64,000 nt of DNA from Dolomedes plantarius (Eukaryota; Arthropoda; Arachnida; Araneae; Dolomedidae): NCBI GenBank assembly GCA_907164885.2, contig OU015496.1, positions 166,991,732 to 167,055,731 of the forward strand, given 5' to 3'. Position 1 is the stretch's first letter, and each line of letters starts with the position of its first letter. Made by a program: the position numbers and the translations under genes. The notes under the pieces were generated by a model. That model was not told where the DNA came from. It saw only the letters and a list, made by a program, of their open reading frames with translations, and did not search any database. This document shows positions 46,430-59,319 of this stretch, in pieces.

Positions 46430-47560
46430 GCAAAGTGTCGGTATGTTTTTACAGCCAGAACTGTTGGTTCCTGTGTTTGAATTTCAAATCCTCATTTGTT
46501 GTGACTTCTATTAGTTCTCCTTGTACTTTTGGAGATTCTTATGTGTTTGTTCTTGAAAAAGAGTCCAAAACCCAATCAGTCATGTTCCTTTTAAGAATGT
46601 CTTCAAATTGTCGATTGAAATCAGAATGGAGAGTCTTCAAGTGCTGACAATATATAATCAAGTCTTCACGATGCTTTCCTACTGTTGATAAGTTTTGAAA
46701 CTGGCTGAATTCCCCCTTGTCCGAAATTTCGTCTGCACAAAAGGAGTTTTGCCGCAAACGAGGAAATAACAGTTTTTGGTTTGATTAAATTAAGCTCATC
46801 ACCTTGGAGTTTTTGATATGTTTCATTAAATTTAGTAAACTAGTCTATCATATAAGCTATGTCATGTTGGGAATCGGTTAAGTTGAGTCGTAAAACATCA
46901 TCTTTGTTTTCTAAGAACTCTAGCACTGGTAAAACCGAGTTTGTAAAACCGATCCAAACAGGAACATTTTGATAGCCAATGAAGTTCTGTATCAGTCAGC
47001 AAGCGATTGAATTCTTCATCGTTTTCAATACAAAGTTGACCACATAATCTGACATCCAATGAATTGCTTCTATTTTTTTGATTGCTTCAAAAACATGCTG
47101 TAATGACCTACGTGAGTGTTCACTCAGATTTTTTGCAACTAAATTCTGACGATGAATGAGACAGTGTTCAACGAATACATTTGGAACCACTTCCAAATAT
47201 TCAAGAACACCCCCTCCCTACCCCCTACAGCATCCTATCATCGCTGGAACACTATTCGTAGCAACCGACATTTCTGAGAGGGGATTTCTTTTTCTCTGAA
47301 AAACTCCTTCAATGCATGAAATGTTGATTCTCCTTTAGTATCGGTTTGCAAATTTTTAGGGAATAATTATGCTTGGCAATTATTTTCTTCCTTTATGAAT
47401 TGGACGTATGCTGAAAGTAAGGCTTAATTTCCTGGATAGGTTGACTCTTCAAGTTGTATAGAGAACTGCAATGTTTTTACATTTTCCCATAATGAGTCTT
47501 CAACATCTTGAGCCATTTCACGAGTTCTTCTTAGCACTGTATTATTGCTCAAACGAATTT
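46430..47560 (-). pseudogene. hAT transposase remnant (ZBED5/SCAND3-like)
   Basis: Read on the minus strand from about 47560: TVLRRTREMAQDVEDSLWEN, FSIQLEESTYPGN, KNLQTDTKGESTFHALKEFF, then VVPNVFVEHCLIHRQNLVAK and NLS, DRV-like linker, PVLEFLENKDDVLRL, MIDxFTKFNETYQKLQGDE and FNRQFEDILK. This order matches hAT-derived transposases of the ZBED5/SCAND3/GTF2IRD2 group (DEST, HC.IHRQ.L..K, LN..LQG, F..RF.D). Several frameshifts and stops (for example TAA after PGN) break it. The BED finger is not visible. Confidence 0.8.
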
Positions 47561-48152
47561 GCACGTATATATAACGAATTTTCACATATCAAATGCTATC
47601 CTGTGCAGCATAGGGCGTATTTTCTCACTTATACTAGAAAAATCATAACACAAAACAATTTGACTAATTTTGCGCGTGTTAAGTATTTAAGGGAAAAAAT
47701 AGAAGGTTGCAAATTCAGTGCCTCTGTGCCCCACATGGACATTTTAGTTTCAGAGTTTAACAGAAGATTTCATGACTTTGGACAGTAAGATATCTCAAGC
47801 CGATTTATTTTACAATCCTTCGGCAATGAATATAGTATCCATCTCTGCAACTGGTGTTATGAGAATTGCAGACAGATCCAAATTTTACAGGGAATGCAGA
47901 GACAGGGAAGATGTTTGAAATCTTTTGCTAGTTGAGAAGTGTCCTCTCTTACATCATTTTGGTTTAAAATTAGTTCCGTGTTCGGAAACACTTATGAATG
48001 TGAAAGCACCTTTTCCGTCATACAGCATATTAAGTCAAAGGAAAGAGGCAGACTTACAGATGAAGATCTATCTCAGCTCCGTGTTTCATAATCAAAAATC
48101 GAAGTTGATTTTGATGTCTTTGACGCATCAAGTGCCCATCTGCAAGAATTAG
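47561..48152 (+). pseudogene. hAT transposase C-terminal remnant, opposite orientation
   Basis: The plus strand carries ITQNNLTNFARVKYLREKIE, FNRRFHDFGQ, ADLFYNPSAMNIVSI and, at about 47970-48100, FGNTYECESTFSVIQHIKSK then ERGRLTDEDLSQLRVS, stop, SKIEVDFDVF. That is the hAT dimerisation block (FG.TY.CE..FS....KS..R..LTD..L...LRV). Frame changes and one stop make it a pseudogene. It abuts the minus-strand remnant tail to head; each has its own F.R.F region, so they are separate copies. Confidence 0.8.
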
Positions 48153-48620
48153 TTTTTTTTTCAATATTTGATTGTTAAGAAAACCGATTTTATGCTTTGT
48201 GCAACCAGAAAAATACGTACTAAGGTCTCTTTCAAAGATTTGATCCCTCAATGAGCAATCACTTGAGAAGAGAGGTTGTTTTTCCAGAAGGGGTAGATAG
48301 TGACAAAAGTGAGAGCTATAGGATTTCACCCCCTTGTCATGGCCAAAGCCCAGAATATGTTGAGGAGGAGATTGTCTCCAATCATCCCTCACTCTTCGTC
48401 AAATATCGACACTTGCCCCAAAGAAGAGCTGTCAATGCTCGAACAGGTGTCTCTTTCTGACGATTAGGGATGGTTTAATACAAAAATAAGGAAAAAAAAA
48501 CTAAATACGGTAGTTGCAAAATGCGAAATGAGGGGTACTGCCCAAGATTCTCAGGGCTATTAAAAAGGTCGGAACTATAAAATTATGTCACAGGACACTT
48601 CACAAATTTCATAATATAAG
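48153..48620. other. Spacer with an unrecognised minus-strand frame
   Basis: The frame 48392-48054 (112 residues, MRDDWRQSPPQHILGFGHDK start) overlaps the hAT C-terminus at its end and has no domain I recognise. Not called as a gene. Confidence 0.35.
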
Positions 48621-48623
48621 ATT

Positions 48624-48834
48624 CAGTGTTTCCCTCCTAGGGTCTTTCCCGTGTCCAGTGCTATTGTCCAGTGCCGTATGTTTCAGAATTTTCTCGTCTT
48701 CTTTTTTTATGCATCCACCACCCCTTATATTCCTTCAACGCCCCCCCCCCCCATTTTCAACCTAGGCTACTACCGCCCCTTGGATCGTCCCACCGTCCCC
48801 TGGGGGGCGGTATCGCCCATTTTGGGAAACCCTG
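48624..48834. mobile_element. Possible hAT MITE (GTTTCCC ends)
   Basis: CAGTGTTTCCCTCCTAGGG at the left and CAGGGTTTCCCAAAATGGGC (reverse complement) at the right resemble hAT ends, one mismatch in the first 11. Flanking octamers do not match, so the boundary pairing is uncertain. Confidence 0.45.
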
Positions 48835-48983
48835 CTCTAGATGTAAGTTGGTGCTCTAGATGTAAGATGTAAGTCAACGTGGAGTCTAAATGTCCTCAGA
48901 TTTTTCTTTAGATAAGTATGGAGATGATCATCACTGTCCATTAGTAACACACGGGAAATTATTAGAAATATCCATTAGATGAT

Positions 48984-49056
48984 TGATACATTCGTTCACA
49001 TATGTGATACATTCGTTCACATATGTGATACATTCGTTCACATATGTGATACATTC
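48984..49056. repeat. 21-bp minisatellite, about 3.5 copies
   Basis: TGATACATTCGTTCACATAT G repeats exactly at 48984, 49005 and 49026, then a partial copy. Confidence 0.95.
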
Positions 49057-51724
49057 TGATACATTTTTGATACGTACATTGATGTTCCAAATATAAATGA
49101 TAACTATGACGAGTCAATCGTATTATGAAAATTGTAGGTTAGCTCAGAATATTTTCTTTTGGTTGACTTTTTAAAGTAGAATACAGAGTTCTAATTACGT
49201 TTGCATGCTATTAATTTCGAATAGGATGCTTTAAAATCCATAAATCATACTTTCGTATGGGTAGCATTAGCTCATAAGTTCCATTTATCATAGTCGTCCC
49301 CATAGGTACCGCCTCATGCGCCGTTTTGAAACAGGCACCAAAATGAGACAGTAAAAATGCGAAATTTTGAAGGTATCTCAAACAATAAAATTTTAGAGAT
49401 GCAATCAAGTACTTTGCTGCAATGAAAAGAATCTAAGAATGATTTAGTAATTATTTTCATTACATTACAAATAATATTAAAATATATTTACATTTTCTGT
49501 CTTTTTAAGTTCTGTTATTTAAAAAAATTATATATATTTTAAAAATTAATAAATCTTTCCTCTTTATTTAATACATATTTTTGCCCAAAATGCCCATTAT
49601 TCTATTATTTAGACTATTTCTAATAGTGGTTATATTCTTAGTCTGTCCAAAAATTTTAAAAGGGGCCGTTTTTAAAATTCATCTCAGGCACCACAATAAA
49701 TCAGTCTAGTCCTGGCCGTTATTTAGAAACATATAAAAGGTGTAAATCATATAAAACGTATAAAACATATAAAACATATAAAACGTATAAAAGGTGTAAT
49801 CATAAGCACATGACGGACGGGAAACCAGAAGAATTTACAAGCCTCAGTAATAGCCTCAGTGATAGCATTAAAATTTTAAAACAGAATAAAAATTTCGTTG
49901 CAACCGACTAATCAGGATTTTAAAATGGTCTTTTTCAACGTCCGAAAATAACTGCACAACATGAAGCAATCTATTTATTTATCACAAATGCCAGGCTTTA
50001 ACAATTAAGTCATTAACCTTCTGGCTTCCCAATATTTCTGAGCAGTACATTTCAGAAGCAATCTATCAATATGTAGTAACAGAAAAATCAATGAAGATAA
50101 ATCTGTTACATAAAAGTTAAACATATATAAAAAATACTATATGTGTCCTTTTAAAACGTGTTTTAATCTCGCGGTCTGCTTCAAAGGTGATCGCAATTTA
50201 ATCGTAATTTAATAATTTTTTTAAATTTTCTTAAAATTTTTTCGTTCTTCTAATTTTCTTTTCGCAAATTTTTGTACTGCTTCCGAATTCCATAAATTAT
50301 TTTTAGTTTTATTGCTTCTTATGCTGGTCTGGTTTAGTTTCGAATATAATATTTTAAACGGTTTCTACGAAACTATCAAAAAGTTTAAAAATTTAAAAAA
50401 ATACCCATTAAACACCATTAACTTAATTTGTCATTTTTCGTGTCCAACCGGACTGGCAACTTGTAGATTCGCACACCTGCAATTACATAACTCACTTCTT
50501 AAAAGAAGAAAAAATGGCGAGAAGAACGAAGAAAAAATTATTGAACAAATTTAGGAGTAGATGCACGAACTTACACTCGTTTAAATCAGTCCGTGAGGGT
50601 GAAAAATGTTAGAGATGAGGTGGGGGGGGGGGGGCTAAAATGTGATCGCTTATTTACATTGAAATCACGTGTGTCGTGACGTCACGCACAGTGTTCACTC
50701 TTCAAGGATCTGAGATGAAGTGTTTTTCACTTGCCTTGGCAGAGGATATTTCTTTGCGTGCTCCCCATTTGCCAGCCTCCGACCGAACTTGTGAGAAAAC
50801 CGGAACTCCAATAAAACTCCGGGTTAACGAATTCGAAGCGACATATTTGCGATTGAGCTGACAGATAAAAAGAGTTGTTGCAGCGATGATCTGAATATTG
50901 AAAAGCCATGTCTGGAATTTTCTGCGGTATGCAGTGTAAAAACCGAGATGAAACCAATAACAATTTGCATAAATGAAATACGGTACGAACTGTTGATAAG
51001 CCGCTCAGAAAAGATTTCTCGGTTTTGGAAAACCTTGAAACATGACTGACTTGACTGAACCCCAATCACAAAGAAACCCTAAATTACGAAATAGGGTATA
51101 CATTTAACCAACTTATGATGTATCCCCACAAAATGATTTCATCAACTAATAACATCAGTTTCTGTTCGATGTCCTCTTGATATTCAGAATGCGCCCAATG
51201 GACACATGTACTTTTCCTCTAAATGTAAGTTGATGTCTGAACGTAAATGATTCTAGTTGAGTGCTCATATTGAAACCGGATGGATATATTCAAATAAGAA
51301 TTAACTAACGTCAACATGTGATTAAATGTCCTCAGATCCTTCTTTAGATAATTATAGCATCAATCATTCTTGTCCATTAGTAACACACGGGAAACTATCA
51401 GAAATGTCCATTAGATGATTTATGAAGATCACGTGGACAGAATTATTTATACTGCAAATACATAAGCAGCACAATGATTACGTATTTGCAGCATATTGCT
51501 CATTTACTGAACAGGTAAAAATCTCGATTCCCTGTATAGTATACAATCGTACAAAAGATTTTCACTTGGTGTGAAATCATTGACTTGTCTTTAAAGGCCA
51601 TCCATCAACCACAGTGCTTACTAATCCCTATTACGTTTCATGTCTCATATACTTCCCAGGACTGTGCCAAAAGCCAGCCGTGTTTTGAACATCTACTGGA
51701 CATGGATACAAATGCAGTATCATA
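49057..51724. other. AT-rich spacer, no gene seen
   Basis: Contains a short array of CATATAAAAC units near 49738-49795, a poly-G run at 50622-50634 and a GC-richer patch 50640-50870 with TGACGTCAC. The 50727-51065 minus frames show no family signature. Confidence 0.45.
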
Positions 51725-51793
51725 TATGTATGTATGTCTGCATGTATGTATGTATGTATGTATGCATGTATGTATATATATATATATATATAT
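51725..51793. repeat. (TATG)n-(TA)n microsatellite
   Basis: TATG/CATG units then TA units, adjoining the left end of the 2.26 kb element. Confidence 0.9.
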
Positions 51794-51998
51794 GTGATAA
51801 TAACGGCCCACCATTATATATCTAAAGCGTATTTAAAATTATCCTGTTAATAAAGCACGACCCCTTTTCTAAAATTGCAACCTAAAAGTAAAATAAGATA
51901 ATTTATCGTAGCCCTGCAGATCATTATACAGGCATGTGAAGTAGCTGAACTCAATAACATCCCCAGATATGAGTGTTAGAAGTTATGAGATTCTGAAT

Positions 51999-52312
51999 GT
52001 CAGTATAGTGTCAAAATTCTTGAAGAGCCCTCGAACCACTCTGTATTTATGGGTTCTGTAGCGTCAAAACCAATAATGTGATGTTCAACAGTACTAAGCA
52101 TTTTTAATTCAGTACTGGTGCTGGCGGCAACTAATTTAGATTCCATTGAAGTATTTTGATCCATTACATTTGGTATGTTGACATTGGTAAGGGGTATTAC
52201 ATTACTAGTGCTAGTAATTACTGATTTAGGCTCGATTGGAGCACTCTCGTGGGTTACATTTGGCAATTGAGCATTGGTAGGGGGTATTGTGTCTTCACTC
52301 TCAGACATGATT
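51999..52312 (-). CDS. Unrecognised small protein with internal repeats in the 2.26 kb element
   Basis: From ATG at 52312 the minus frame gives MSESEDTIPPTNAQLPNVTH ... to a stop inside the left terminal repeat; an in-frame ATG at 52341 would add ten residues. Two diverged units of about 29 residues stand in tandem: PTNAQLPNVTHESAPIEPKS VITSTSN and LTNVNIPNVMDQNTSMESKL VAASTST. The last 23 residues lie in the terminal repeat and are duplicated at the right end. The protein is Ser/Thr/Pro/Asn-rich with no known domain. It could be a gag-like or accessory product, or chance. Confidence 0.4.
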
Positions 52313-52341
52313 AGCAGTTTTCCAGAACGTAAAAACATCAA

Positions 52342-53777
52342 TATATTACATAAAAACTTTCAATACTATAAATATCACTCACATAAATACCGTACAACAA
52401 TAAAATATCATCACTATAAATCAATTAGATCATTTTCATTTTCTTATTTTTTCTGACCTACCTTTAACTTCTTTTAAAGTGAACATTTTAATTTCAAAAA
52501 CAAAAATTTTTATTGATGCATACGTTGGAATGAAGGCACATTGAACCAAAACTGCACACAACTTGTTTTCATCTCCTTGCAGGGCAGTGCACACTCTGAG
52601 TACAGAAGTACGAAACTCGAAGTGATGACTCTTAAAAGATGATTACACATTTTTTCAATTTGCAAAAAGTTCTCACGAAATGAAGTTTGATACGGTAGCC
52701 CAGGAACAAGCAGCTGACGTTTTACAAAATTTTCTTCCCGTTGCAGCAAAACCAGGTGCAATGTAGAACACAAGTCGTATCGGCGAAAAACACACTAAAG
52801 GAACGATCAAGCACGAATTTTCAAACACAAAAACCAGATGGAGAAACTGCACAAATTTGTCAAGATTGGAGCACAACATATTTTAGTAGTAGAATTTCCA
52901 CGATCACGAGAAAGCTTCAAAAGTACACCGTGGCGTTGTGGGAAGCTGAAGAAAGCGAAATAATTTTATGCGGCAAAATTCACCACTCTGAAGATAGAAG
53001 AAACGTGTAAATACTTAATTGAGCACTAGGAGAATATACCGCGATGATCTGGAACGTAGTTCCCAACATAAACAAAACAATCTTCAGATTTGGCGGCGGG
53101 TGAAAAACGCCGAACGTAAAAAAAAAAAACACTTTCTCTTCCCACGCAGGGATCCTGCCGACTCTTGCGATGCCCCGTACCTCACGCCGTGGAGGAGAGG
53201 CATACGCACACGATAAACTTTAACTTAAACTATGTAGAGGAGATGAAACACAAACATGTAGACGTAGCCGGAGTGTCAGGAGATGAAGACCATTTCACGA
53301 GAGCTGTTGACACATCGGAGAAGAAACCTACATAGATGCTAGGCATTGAAGGGACACACAGAACAGAGATGCGACGCATATTAATTTATTCCGGATTCTA
53401 ATGTAGACAAACATTATTCAGCAAAACACAGGTATCTTGACAACTGAACACACACAATAGCAACGCCCCCGGTCCCCGCCGGGGCGCAATCAGAACACCG
53501 ATTTTACATCATATTGGACAGCAGGTCCGACAGCAACGAGAGTTAGACACCAAGAGACAGAAATCTTCTGTTCACGCAAGATTAAATGGGTGTTTTGCGA
53601 TATTGACGCCAGAGGGCCTAAACTACTTAATATTTTAATTGGGCGACTTTAGATTCGTGGAGTTCACGTGTCCACTTAAGTTTATCGGGGACTGTACTGC
53701 TAGATCCCGCGCTTGTTAGAACCGCGAACTATTGACCTGGGTGCAGGATAAGTGGCCATAAAGTTCTTATAAAGTGT
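52342..53777. other. Central part of the 2.26 kb element, no recognised gene
   Basis: Plus frames 52741-53010 and 53019-53216 are lysine-rich without signature. On the minus strand AATAAATTAATATGCG at about 53385 followed by a GC hairpin region (CCCCGG...CCGGGG, 53467-53486) could belong to an LTR, which I cannot prove. Confidence 0.35.
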
Positions 53778-54054
53778 GGTTTTGACGCTACAGAACCCAG
53801 AAATACAGAGTGGTTCGAGGGCTCTTCAAGAATTTTGACACTTTACTGATATTTGGAATCTCATAACTTCTAACACTCATATCTGGGGATGTTATTGAGT
53901 TCAGCTACTTCACATACTTGTATAATGATCTGCAGGGCTACGATAAATTATCTTATTTTAGTTTTAGGTTGCAATTTTAGAAAAGGGGTCGTGCTTTATT
54001 AACAGGATAATTTTAAATACGCTTTAGATATATAATGGTGGGCCGTTATTATCA

Positions 54055-54628
<574 letters not shown>

Positions 54629-54631
54629 AAG

Positions 54632-55096
54632 CTTTTTATCTATAAAACTATCATTAGGCTGGTCCTAATGTATCGTTCGGAAACTTCGTCTCTAACAAAA
54701 AATAGAGAATACCGATTTGCAGTCTTCGAGAGAGGGGTTCTCAGAAGCATCCTTGGGGGTGTCTAAGAAAATGGACTATGGCGGAGATGTTTTAATTCAG
54801 AAATCTATAGATTTTTTAAAGAGTCCGATATTATGAAAATTTTTTAAATTACAAGAATGAACTGGGAATCTCATATTGCTAGAATGGGTGAAAAAATTCC
54901 AGTAAAGAAGATTTTTGTTGCAAGGCCCTTTATTAGTCGGAAAAGAGGAAGGCAAAAGTAAGATGGCTCGACTCTGTTGAATCAGGTTTTAGAGTGATTG
55001 GACTGAGGAATTGGCAGACTAGGTCTAGAAATAGGTTGTCCTGGAGAAATCTTCAACAGAAGGCCCTGGCCCACCCTGGATTGTCGGAGCAATTAT

Positions 55097-55098
<2 letters not shown>
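54632..55098 (+). pseudogene. Non-LTR retrotransposon reverse transcriptase C-terminal remnant
   Basis: The plus strand reads KTIIRLVLMYRSETSSLTKN, FERGVLRSILGGV, stop, ENGLWRRCFNSEIYRFFKES, then SHIARMGEKIPVKKIFVARP and RKRGRQK. A shift leads to WLDSVESGFRVIGLRNWQTR and [15 protein letters not shown], stop. This is the familiar LINE tail (YGSE.W.LT......FER..LR.I.G ... H..RM ... GRP..RW.D....D). At least two stops and one frameshift are present. The catalytic FxDD box lies upstream and is missing, so this is a 5'-truncated dead copy ending in a (TAAA)/(TA) tail. Confidence 0.85.
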
Positions 55099-56414
<1,316 letters not shown>

Positions 56415-56417
<3 letters not shown>

Positions 56418-56564
56418 TGGCGCACCCAGGATTTAATCTTGGAGGGGGCTGAGTTGAACGGATAAAAATATTTGTAATGCAAATTCAGTATTCATAATGC
56501 AATATCTATTTCTTTGGACGGGTGGGGGCAAAGCCTCTTGGCCCACCCCCTGGGTGCGCCACTG
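56415..56564. mobile_element. TA-flanked MITE, 150 bp, perfect 16-bp termini
   Basis: CAGTGGCGCACCCAGG at the left and its exact inverse CCTGGGTGCGCCACTG at the right, each adjoining TATATA. TA target fits Tc1/mariner-type insertion, here into a (TA)n tract. GGAGGGGGC and GGTGGGGGC blocks lie inside each end. Confidence 0.85.
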
Positions 56565-56969
56565 TATATATATATATAACCCGAAGAGTCGACGTTGCCA
56601 CCCCCCCCCCCCCCAAAAAAAAAAAAAAAAAAGAATCTTTAGAATGGAGGTCAGTTGGCACCTTTAAGGCGGTACATCAATTAACGTCGCAGATCTTTAC
56701 TATTCATGTCGAGCTATGGGGAGAATACTCCTTTCAATATTTTTATCACCACATATTAATGTGTGCATTGATAACCACAATAATTAACCACATATTAAAA
56801 TGTGCATTGTTTGGATTCTGTATGTCTTTTGAATTTGTTTTCTCAATGCAAAGAATGCGTTTAAATGAAGAACACGCATTTTTCAAAATTCCTGGCTTTA
56901 AGTTAACTTTTTCCAAAAATGTGCTTAGTTTTGCAGTTGTTATTGTTGTTGTGTCTCATGCCCTGTGGT

Positions 56970-57152
56970 CAGTGACGTAGCGAGCATAACTGGCGCCCGG
57001 GGCACGTACCTTTTTGGCTCCCCCCCTTCAGAAAAACATATAGTATTTTAATATATATAATTAGTGAAAAGAATCATTTGGCGCCCTTCTGCGAGTGGCG
57101 CCCGGGACATGATAGACCCCCTTGCCCTCCCCCCTCCCTTGCTATGCCACTG
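56970..57152. mobile_element. hAT MITE, 183 bp
   Basis: Left end CAGTGACGTAGCGAGCATAA and right end, reverse complemented, CAGTGGCATAGCAAGGGAGG. Flanks CCTGTGGT and CCCCTGGT agree at 6 of 8. TGGCGCCCGGG occurs twice inside. Terminal words resemble the 18419/25612 family (TAGCG). Confidence 0.7.
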
Positions 57153-57184
57153 CCCCTGGTTGAAATGCATTCCAGACCAGGTCC

Positions 57185-57500
57185 ATATAGGCTAGCGGGC
57201 TGAAGAGTTCGGTTCCGGTTTATAATGGCACCACAAAGGTCGAAGTCCGATCTAGCCAGGTGCTACCACAATTTTGACCGAGCAACCCCCCCCCCCCCCC
57301 CAGGGGTGACATCTGGGGGATCGCACCCTCTCCCACCCTCTCTAAACTCATAGGGAGACTTTCCGGTCTACGGCTTTAACGTGCCCATATCCGGCCTAGA
57401 CACGGAGGTATTTAATGTTGGTTGTCGGGATTCGATCCGAGCACACTCAGCGTCGAAAGCCGACGCGCTACTACTAGGCTACCTCGAGGCCTTAGTTTTG
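57185..57500 (-). mobile_element. tRNA-derived SINE, family 3
   Basis: Minus strand: AGGTAGCCTAGTAGTAGCGC has a good A box (TAGCCTAGTAG), and GGATCGAATCCCGACAACCA a good B box. The body continues GTGTCTAGGCCGGATATGGG and CCGTAGACCGGAAAGTCTCC. Only one copy is seen here. Confidence 0.75.
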
Positions 57501-57630
57501 TAGTGATAGACATCAGTAGTGCAATATCGTACATAAAAAATTACTTAATATTTTCAAAATTTGAAAAACTGTGCTTTCATTATTTAAATATCTACACTCG
57601 GATTAAAAAAAGAAAATTTAAGAAAATAAT

Positions 57631-57953
57631 GTAGTTTCTTCTAACGAATCTACCGCAGGTTATTAAAGTAAGATTACTTATCGTTGCTTACCTCTTTTGT
57701 ATGTATATATGTATGTATGTGTTATGGTTATATGTATCTACATATAAGTATGTATATATATGCATATATGTATGTCAAAATTTTGACACATTTGGGTACT
57801 TTTCTGTTTAACTGTTTACTGCTTGTCCAAGCGATACAGACTGAGTTTGGCACGCTACCAAAATTATAACTCGCGAGGTACGGACGGACGGTTTTAGCGT
57901 CTGAAATTTTCCTTTCCGGAGGACCGTTATGGAGGAACGTAATCCTACGTTAA
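57631..57953. mobile_element. TTAA-flanked MITE-like repeat, copy 2
   Basis: Matches 9103-9423 throughout. The right end reads CGTAATCCTACGTTAA, whose inverse TTAACGTAGGATTACG appears at the left end of copy 1; the left end here is changed to TTAAAGTAAGATTAC. Confidence 0.55.
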
Positions 57954-58642
57954 AAAATTAAAAAATATTTTGCGTTAATGTATATTTTGAAAATTTTTGA
58001 GAGGAAAATTTTTTCCCTAGTTTAACGTTGGGACTGAATCTTTCTGAATTCATCTGATGCGCCAACTCAGAACGTAGTCTGTTAAATGCCGGTCACAGTA
58101 GCGACTTTTCTTTGTTGCAACACCATTTAAAGCCCGATAATCACGTTTTCGACTTTGTCGAACAAAATTGAAAAAGCAGAAGCTAAACTCAAAGTTTCGT
58201 ATCTGCCTGACCTAGAAGCCACGCGAAAGCTCATTTAATATTACGCGTCAGTGATTGCAGAACTGCGGTTGAAAGTTACTTTCAGCATTTTAATTTTTTT
58301 TTTTTTTACGCACAATATTGAATGACAAGGAAATTTGCAGCTGTATTTTGAAAGTACTGAGAAAGGGAATGAGCGCAGATGTTTTTTTAATACATTTTTT
58401 GAAGAATTTTCACACAGTAAATTTAATATTTCAAATGAGCAAATTTAAATGTCTTACTAATAGTACCTTCTCTGGATCACTAACCATCCAATACACGAGA
58501 GAATTTGTGAAACTTTCCAGAGGCATTTTACTTCTCTCCCTCTTTCAGTTCTAAAAATCGCACATTGTTTTTGATTTATTTTCAAAGAGTGACAGTTTTA
58601 ATGAGCGAAAGACACGAAAATCCGTTATGGCACATCAGAAGA
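57954..58642. other. AT-rich spacer, no gene seen
   Basis: No repeat ends or protein signatures recognised. Confidence 0.4.
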
Positions 58643-59319
58643 GATTATAGCAGAGATTCCCAACCTTTTTGCGGCTCCTCCTTGGGAATGAGATTAGAAA
58701 CTTGGGGGCCACCCCTTGTTAGAATTTTATTTTTTTTCAAGTTTTCAAACGTTGAATCGAAGTGCAATATTTTTCAGGAACGTGTTAAATTTAAGTTAAA
58801 AAAAACTACTGATTCCACTGCTGATTTTATTCCTTTATTGAAAGATATAAGTAACAAAACACTAGAATGGGATATAATAATACAGTTTCAAAAATATCCA
58901 CGGAATTCGGTGTAGTATTACACTAGAGGACTAGAATGGAAATCGCGGAAAGAGTTTTGTTTTATTCATATGAGACTTCCGACTGTTATCTTAGAGCAGT
59001 GGTCCGCAAACTGTGGGTCGCGACACCCAGAGGGGTTTTGACAAAAAATGTTAGGGATCGTGGTAGTCTGAAGGAAATTTATATACTGAATTATTTAATT
59101 AAAAAAATGCTTTAAAATTTCTATAATTACATATCGTTGATAATTTTATTGATATATTTTATATGTTAAAAATATATGATATTGTAAAATAAGGTGTCAA
59201 ACAGTCTTAAAGACTATATTGCTTCCATTGCCTTTTACCTATATGTGGAGAGTGGGTTTTCAAATTGAGTAGCTGTTTTTCTTCCAATAGCGTATTACAA
59301 GACTATATATATATATATA

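Larger units (their letters stand above)
51795..54054. mobile_element. Unclassified 2.26 kb element with 277-bp terminal inverted repeats
   Basis: 51795-52071 and 53778-54054 are inverted copies of equal length (277 bp) with only about 8 differences by eye. Both start TGATAATAACGGCCCACCAT at the outside and end at GGTTTTGACGC inside. Each arm encodes the same C-terminal peptide (GFDATEP.NTEWFEGSSRIL TLY, stop) read outward, followed by a roughly 210-bp 3' tail. The 1.7 kb middle has no transposase, RT or integrase I recognise. Microsatellite flanks hide any target duplication. It may be a DNA transposon, or two retroelement or gene 3' ends brought together as an inverted duplication. Confidence 0.7.

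Noticed and set aside
48054..48392. 112-residue minus frame
   Set aside because: Antisense to the hAT C-terminal remnant over part of its length and without a family match.
50727..51069. Overlapping minus frames of 112 and 81 residues
   Set aside because: Two frames compete over the same DNA and neither has a known motif.
53380..53560. LTR end in the middle of the 2.26 kb element
   Set aside because: AATAAA on the minus strand and a GC hairpin are suggestive, but no TG...CA pair, PBS or duplication could be found.
57684..57869. Apparent conserved peptide shared with 9156-9350
   Set aside because: Explained by a repeated non-coding element with a (TATG)n core.
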